From the NCBI RefSeq assembly GCF_001429395.1, contig NZ_LMJT01000042.1, forward strand, positions 82,915 to 146,914: DNA of 64,000 nt, in the 5' to 3' direction. The position numbers and the translations under genes are program-made. Source of the stretch: Allobosea sp. Root381. Lineage in GTDB: Bacteria; Pseudomonadota; Alphaproteobacteria; Rhizobiales; Beijerinckiaceae. Each line of letters starts with the position of its first letter. Within the stretch, counting starts at the first letter, position 1. Of this stretch, positions 60,065 through 64,000 are shown piece by piece. Below the pieces are notes generated by a model. It did no database searches. It was not told the DNA's origin and was given only the letters and a program-made list of their open reading frames with translations.

Positions 60065-62143
60065 TCAGGGGCGCCCGGTTTCGAGACCTGTCCAATGTGC
60101 GGCGAAGGCCCACATGTCGGCCGCCTCGGCGATGACCTTGTCGAGGGGCTTGCCGGCGCCGTGGCCGGCGCGGGTCTCGACCCGCAGCAAACGCGGCTTC
60201 GTCCCGATGTCGGCGGCCTGGATGGCGGCGGCGTATTTGAAGCTGTGCCCCGGCACGACGCGGTCGTCGGCATCGGCAGTCGTGACGAGGATGGCGGGAT
60301 AGGCCTTTCCCGACACGACGTTGTGATAGGGCGAAAGCGCCCGCAGGTTGTCGAACGCCGCCGCCTCCTGCGGATCCCCGAAGTCGAACCTCCAGAAGCC
60401 TCCTCCGGTGAAATGATGGAAGCGCAACAGGTCCATCACGCCCACGCCCGGCAAGGCCGCGGCGAACAGATCCGGGCGCTGGTTCGTCACCGCGCCGACA
60501 AGCAGCCCGCCATTCGATTCTCCCTGGATCGCGATACCGTCCGGGCGGGCGATGCCGGCGTCGCGCAGGAACTCGGCGGCGGCGATGAAGTCGTCATAGG
60601 AGTTCTGCTTGTTGGCCAGGCGGCCGGCATCGTGCCAGGCCCTCCCATATTCGCCGCCGCCGCGGATATTGGCGATCGCCAGCGTGCCGCCCTGCACGAC
60701 CCAGGCCAGCTGCGTCGGAGCGAAATACGGCGTCAGGCTGATGGCGTAGCCGCCATAGCCATAGAGGAGCGTCGGTGCCGGTGCCTGCACGCCCTTGCGC
60801 CGGATGACGAAGATCGGGATCGTGGTGCCGTCCTTCGAGGCGTAGAAGTGCTGCTCGACCGCGATCTCGCTCAGCTCGAACCCGATTTTGGGCTGTGCCC
60901 ACACCGTGCGCGTCCTCGCCGCGACCTCGTAGCGATAGATCGTCAGCGGCGCGTTGAAGCTGGTGAAGGCCAGGAACGCCTCGTCGTCCTCCAGCGTGCC
61001 GCGAATGCCGGCGCTGCCGATACCCGGCAGCTCGACGGTGCCGTCCGGTGTCCCGTCGAGCCTGTGGCGCCGAAGCTCGGTTCTTGCGTCGACCAGATAG
61101 GCGGCCATGAGGCGGCGACCGATAAGCCACGCGTGTTCGAGGGTGGCCTCGCCCTCCCGCACGATGTCGAGCGGCTTCGGAGCGGACTCAACGAGATCGA
61201 TGGTCACGATCCTGCGGCGCGGCGCGCCCTGGCTGGTGACGACGTAGAGGACGGTGCCGTCATTGCCGAAGGCCGACCATTCGGCCGTGAAATCCTCGCC
61301 GATCACGGTTCGGACCGTCCAGTCGTCTGCTGTCAGGTCAACCACGCTCAGCATCGTCATCGACGATCCGGGCGTCGAGTGGATGATCAGGTAACGCCCG
61401 TCCTCGGTCACTCCGGCAAGGTGCAGCAGATCGGGGCGATCCGGCGTGGCATGGACGAGCCTGTCCTCGGCCTGCGGCGTTCCCAGCCGGTGGAAGCATA
61501 CCGCGTGATCGGCGACGCCGGCCTGCGAGGCCGTGCCCAGCTCGGGCTCGGGGTAGCGGGAATAGAAGAAGCCCGACCCGTCCTTCGCCCAGGCGATGTT
61601 GCCGAAGCGAGCCCATTTGACTTCGTCGCCCAAGGTTTCACCCGTGGCGACGTCGAGCACCTTGATCTCGCGCCAGTCGGAGCCGCCGCGCTGCACGGCG
61701 TAGGCGACATAGGCGCCGTCGCGCGAGGCATCCCATTCCGCAATGGCGTCGGCGCCGTCCTCGGACCAGCCGTTCGGGTCGAGCAATAGCCTGTCCGGGC
61801 CATCGACGCCCTGCCTGACATGGAGCGAAGCCTGCTTTTTCAGGCCTTGCTGCATGGTGTGGAAATACCGCTCGCCGCGCTTGAGAGGGACACCGGCCTG
61901 CTCGAAATCGAACAGCTCCGTCAACTGCCTGCGAAACACATCCTGGGCGGGCAGATCGTCGAGATAGCTGCGCGCGAGCGCATTCTGCTCCTGCGCCCAT
62001 GCGGCCACCTCGCCGTCGCTGCGGGCATCATTCTCCAGCCATCGGTAAGGGTCAGCGATCCGGTGACCGAAATGGCTCTCGGTCAAGTCGACGCGGCGTG
62101 TTCGCGGATAGTCGATGGAGCGCATGGTCGGTCCGGTCCTCAT
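60065..62143 (-). CDS. Prolyl oligopeptidase family serine peptidase (S9A)
   Basis: A 692-aa cytoplasmic-type enzyme with beta-propeller (about 70-420) and C-terminal hydrolase domain. The triad can be read as S543 in QGESNGG, Asp near 627 in ADADDRVVPG and H661 in RAGHGAG. Cleaves short proline-containing peptides. ATG at 62143 follows AGAGGGA; a TTG (62149) and a later ATG (62125) are also in frame. Divergent from a TetR gene with a multi-palindrome gap. Confidence 0.93.
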   Translation of the reverse strand: MRTGPTMRSIDYPRTRRVDLTESHFGHRIADPYRWLENDARSDGEVAAWAQEQNALARSYLDDLPAQDVFRRQLTELFDFEQAGVPLKRGERYFHTMQQGLKKQASLHVRQGVDGPDRLLLDPNGWSEDGADAIAEWDASRDGAYVAYAVQRGGSDWREIKVLDVATGETLGDEVKWARFGNIAWAKDGSGFFYSRYPEPELGTASQAGVADHAVCFHRLGTPQAEDRLVHATPDRPDLLHLAGVTEDGRYLIIHSTPGSSMTMLSVVDLTADDWTVRTVIGEDFTAEWSAFGNDGTVLYVVTSQGAPRRRIVTIDLVESAPKPLDIVREGEATLEHAWLIGRRLMAAYLVDARTELRRHRLDGTPDGTVELPGIGSAGIRGTLEDDEAFLAFTSFNAPLTIYRYEVAARTRTVWAQPKIGFELSEIAVEQHFYASKDGTTIPIFVIRRKGVQAPAPTLLYGYGGYAISLTPYFAPTQLAWVVQGGTLAIANIRGGGEYGRAWHDAGRLANKQNSYDDFIAAAEFLRDAGIARPDGIAIQGESNGGLLVGAVTNQRPDLFAAALPGVGVMDLLRFHHFTGGGFWRFDFGDPQEAAAFDNLRALSPYHNVVSGKAYPAILVTTADADDRVVPGHSFKYAAAIQAADIGTKPRLLRVETRAGHGAGKPLDKVIAEAADMWAFAAHWTGLETGRP

Positions 62144-62192
62144 CTGCAATGTCCCTCTGGCTGCCGCCCGCCCTCGACCGCCACAGCGTTAC

Positions 62193-62229
62193 ATGTCACT
62201 AAATGACATTGTAAATGTCTTTAAATGTC
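62193..62229. promoter_or_regulatory. TetR operator cluster at the peptidase/TetR divergent gap
   Basis: Overlapping palindromes ATGTCA-CTAAA-TGACAT (62193-62209) and GACATT-GTA-AATGTC (62205-62219), plus two direct copies of TAAATGTC (62212-62219 and 62222-62229), share one half-site. The gap between the two start codons is 136 bases. Confidence 0.65.
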
Positions 62230-62279
62230 GAAATTGAGGCGACTTGAATGACGCCGTTTTTGGGAGCACAGAGGGCCGC

Positions 62280-62951
62280 ATGAGCAGGAGCCTCGCCCGC
62301 GAAAACACTCGGCTGGACCTTTCCCGGCATGCGGCCCGGCTGTTCCTGGAACGAGGTATCGCCGATACCAGCGGCGATCAGATCGCCGCTGCCGCTGGCG
62401 TCGCGACGCGCACCCTCTGGCGATATTTTCGATCGAAGGAGAGCGCGGTCGAGCCTCTGTTCGCCCAATCGTCGCTCCGGTTCGCCGCAGTCTTGCGTCG
62501 ATGGCCCCGGGAGGTCGCCATCGAGGACCTGTTCCATGCGAGTCTCGGCCCCGACAAACAGGCGCCGCAAGACCTCGCAGACGATATTCTCGTCGTAAGG
62601 CTCCTCGCCCGACTGGCGGACGAGCCGGCGCTGCGAACGGCATGGCTGATGTCCTGTCACCTCGGCGAGGAGCACCTGATCGAGATCATCGCCGAGCGCC
62701 TCGATCGTCCGCGCGGAGATTTCGAGGTTCGCCTGTGCGCCGCGACCGTGATGGCCGCGATCCGGATCGTCGACGAGACCGTCAGCCTGGCGGCCGTGAA
62801 GCACGGGCTGAAGACAACCACGGCGGAAGTGAACGAGCATCTCGCGCAAGCCATCCGCAGGGCCAGCACCCTGCCGTTCTGCGATCCGGTCACCCCTCGG
62901 ATTTGGCCAGACGAAAAGCATGCTCCCTCGTCGGCGAAAGCAGCGCAGTGA
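62280..62951 (+). CDS. TetR-family regulator
   Basis: A 223-aa repressor with helix-turn-helix at about 31-50 (SGDQIAAAAGVATRTLWRYF) and a helical ligand domain. AGAGGG precedes ATG 62280; an upstream TTG at 62244 is in frame. Probably represses itself and the divergent prolyl oligopeptidase gene through the palindromes between them. Confidence 0.9.
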   Translation: MSRSLARENTRLDLSRHAARLFLERGIADTSGDQIAAAAGVATRTLWRYFRSKESAVEPLFAQSSLRFAAVLRRWPREVAIEDLFHASLGPDKQAPQDLADDILVVRLLARLADEPALRTAWLMSCHLGEEHLIEIIAERLDRPRGDFEVRLCAATVMAAIRIVDETVSLAAVKHGLKTTTAEVNEHLAQAIRRASTLPFCDPVTPRIWPDEKHAPSSAKAAQ

Positions 62952-63272
62952 GAATGACCTCCGTTTGAGAGGCACTGGCCGCGCCGATGTAGCTGAAGAT
63001 CGGCTTGGAGTGCGACGCCGCGCCCCTCAACGGTGCCAGGAGACGCGAAAGCGGCGTGCCAAAATCAGGTCAGACTTCGCGCAGCCGCCGGTATGGCAAC
63101 AGGCAGGTGCCGAGTTGTAGAACGATCTTGGCCGACGACGTTCCATAACTGTGGCGGGCCTGACCACGCCCGCGTCCAAGGGCCGAAGTCGACTGGCCTG
63201 GGTAGCGTATCGTGCGGGGGCGACCCCCGAGGGTTGGCGCGGTCGGCTCCAACCCTCGGAAAATCGGGGCAG
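62952..63272. other. Convergent gap, no gene seen
   Basis: About 320 bases between convergent tetR and the His/Arg-rich gene. I see no ORF with a start context, repeat copy or RNA. Confidence 0.5.
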
Positions 63273-63587
63273 CTATACCCAGCGGCACCGGCGAATCCGC
63301 CGGCCGAACCTGTCGTGGTACACTCGACAGACCTGCCGACGGTGGCGGCGGCGGTATCGATGATGGTGTCTGTGACGATGCCGCCCGCGATGATGGCCAC
63401 GGTGCGAATGACCGCTTCGATACTGCGACCACTCCGTTGGCGTTCCATCCGGCAGCACCGGACCCTCTGCGATTGGTACATCAGGCACCGGCAAAGCCGG
63501 AGCAGCGTGCGCGCCATCGGAACGCAGCGGCAGCGAAGATCCAGCGGCCAGCGCCATCAGTCCAAACAAGAATGAACGTCGTTCCAT
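63273..63587 (-). CDS. Secreted His/Arg-rich small protein
   Basis: A 104-aa protein that starts MERRSFLFGLMALAAGSSLP, a twin-arginine-like or Sec signal, cleaved perhaps after AHA (about 28). After a Pro-rich section come about 25 residues of alternating His and Arg (with Gly and Tyr), then VCRVYHDRFGRRIRRCRWV with two cysteines. AGGAG precedes the ATG. It resembles the D/R-rich protein at 16879 in build but not in sequence. Possible metal binding; otherwise unknown. Confidence 0.65.
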   Translation of the reverse strand: MERRSFLFGLMALAAGSSLPLRSDGAHAAPALPVPDVPIAEGPVLPDGTPTEWSQYRSGHSHRGHHRGRHRHRHHHRYRRRHRRQVCRVYHDRFGRRIRRCRWV

Positions 63588-63885
63588 CGATCCGGGCTCC
63601 TGCTTCGAGATACGCGCTCCCGCAGAGCGCCTGCTCATCTGTTGAATAGACGAGCTGATCGGCCCGATGTTCCGCCGGGGCCGTCAGGTGGCCGGATGAA
63701 TCTATGGCGTCGCGTGGGCGTCGAATTGCGTCCAGCCTATAGCGGACGGCAAGATCGGCGGAGCCTGAGAAGTGGATGGAGAGCCAATCGCTGCGCCTTG
63801 CGAAGCGGCGGCAAGTTTGAGTCGATTGCGGAAACAGGTGCGGTTCCGACGGGTTAGGTCGAAAGCCCAGGACAAGAGAAGGCGG
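63588..63885. other. Gap without a recognisable feature
   Basis: About 300 bases upstream of the His/Arg-rich gene and downstream of the truncated outer-membrane gene. It may hold the promoter of the former. Short frames exist on both strands but none has a convincing start and composition. Confidence 0.4.
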
Positions 63886-64000
63886 TCAGAAACTGACCCC
63901 GAGTTGAGCGGTGCCGCCGACACGCCGCGTGTTTCCGGAGAGTTCGGAGACGACGCGCATGCCGAGACTGACCCTCCGGCTCAGCCTGATGTCGCCTCCC
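63886..64000 (-). CDS. C-terminus of an outer-membrane beta-barrel protein (partial)
   Basis: The final 37 residues of a gene that enters from beyond the right edge. Alternating polar and hydrophobic residues and a C-terminal Phe before the stop (ending GTAQLGVSF) fit the last strand of a beta-barrel (autotransporter or porin-like). Too short to classify further. Confidence 0.5.
   Translation of the reverse strand, partial: GGDIRLSRRVSLGMRVVSELSGNTRRVGGTAQLGVSF

Noticed and set aside
63642..63857. Plus-strand frame of 71 codons near the right edge
   Set aside because: TTG start without SD and composition like shadow frames; no family seen.
1..64000. Insertion sequences, prophage genes, CRISPR arrays, integrases, replication origin
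   Set aside because: No transposase, integrase, cas, phage structural or dnaA/repABC gene is encoded; repeats found are short palindromes without coding capacity.

Overview
This is a high-GC, gene-dense chromosomal window, probably from a Hyphomicrobiales alphaproteobacterium close to Bosea. That placement is inference from gene content: an Irr-type Fur protein with ICE-like boxes, a Mur-like regulator beside sitABCD, a homospermidine synthase, a long leader upstream of an ornithine-decarboxylase-type gene, and short palindromic repeats of a kind common in this order. I see no insertion sequence, phage, CRISPR array or replication origin.

Layout. 1-1.8 kb: iron storage module irr-bfd-bfr. 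1.9-5.6 kb: EmrAB-type efflux pair with a divergent TetR regulator and two near-identical operators. 5.7-16.8 kb: housekeeping genes (DMT exporter, asd, a transketolase/E1-like enzyme, SPFH-NfeD pair, serA, a luciferase-like oxidoreductase) and hypothetical proteins. 16.9-21.4 kb: a D/R-rich secreted protein and sitABCD divergent from a Mur/Fur regulator. 21.5-25.3 kb: glutathionyl-hydroquinone reductase, small GNAT, glucan biosynthesis protein, glyoxalase-like protein. 25.4-29.4 kb: polyamine locus (speF-type leader, decarboxylase, a second structured leader, GNAT, homospermidine synthase). 29.6-33.2 kb: proteostasis/translation-quality operon (ProXp-ala, CnoX-like thioredoxin, LON-domain protein, MFS transporter), then tRNA-Gly. 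33.7-45.6 kb: catabolic island with two oxidoreductases, an acid-sugar dehydratase, GntR, a polar amino-acid ABC transporter, an aspartate-dehydrogenase-like enzyme, a hydrolase, NIPSNAP, an atypical SDR, a saccharopine-dehydrogenase-like enzyme and an Lrp regulator. 45.7-48.5 kb: cyclopropane synthase-like enzyme, DUF2853, L,D-transpeptidase. 48.7-52.7 kb: heme uptake and use (hmuTUV, IsdG-type monooxygenase, HutX). 52.9-64 kb: flippase-like membrane protein, phosphatase, ppa, citrate-lyase-like protein, a DUF429/threonine-dehydratase fusion, methyltransferase, a 41-residue acidic ORF, prolyl oligopeptidase with TetR, a His/Arg-rich secreted protein and the end of an outer-membrane protein.

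Metal homeostasis recurs: iron storage and Irr at the left, Mn/Fe import with Mur in the middle, heme import and degradation on the right, each with palindromic operator-like DNA in its promoter region. Almost all dispersed palindromes lie in gaps between convergent genes, where they could act as two-way terminators. The least explained element is a multibranched RNA fold at 27066-27168, followed by an SD-sequestering palindrome, in front of the GNAT-homospermidine synthase pair.
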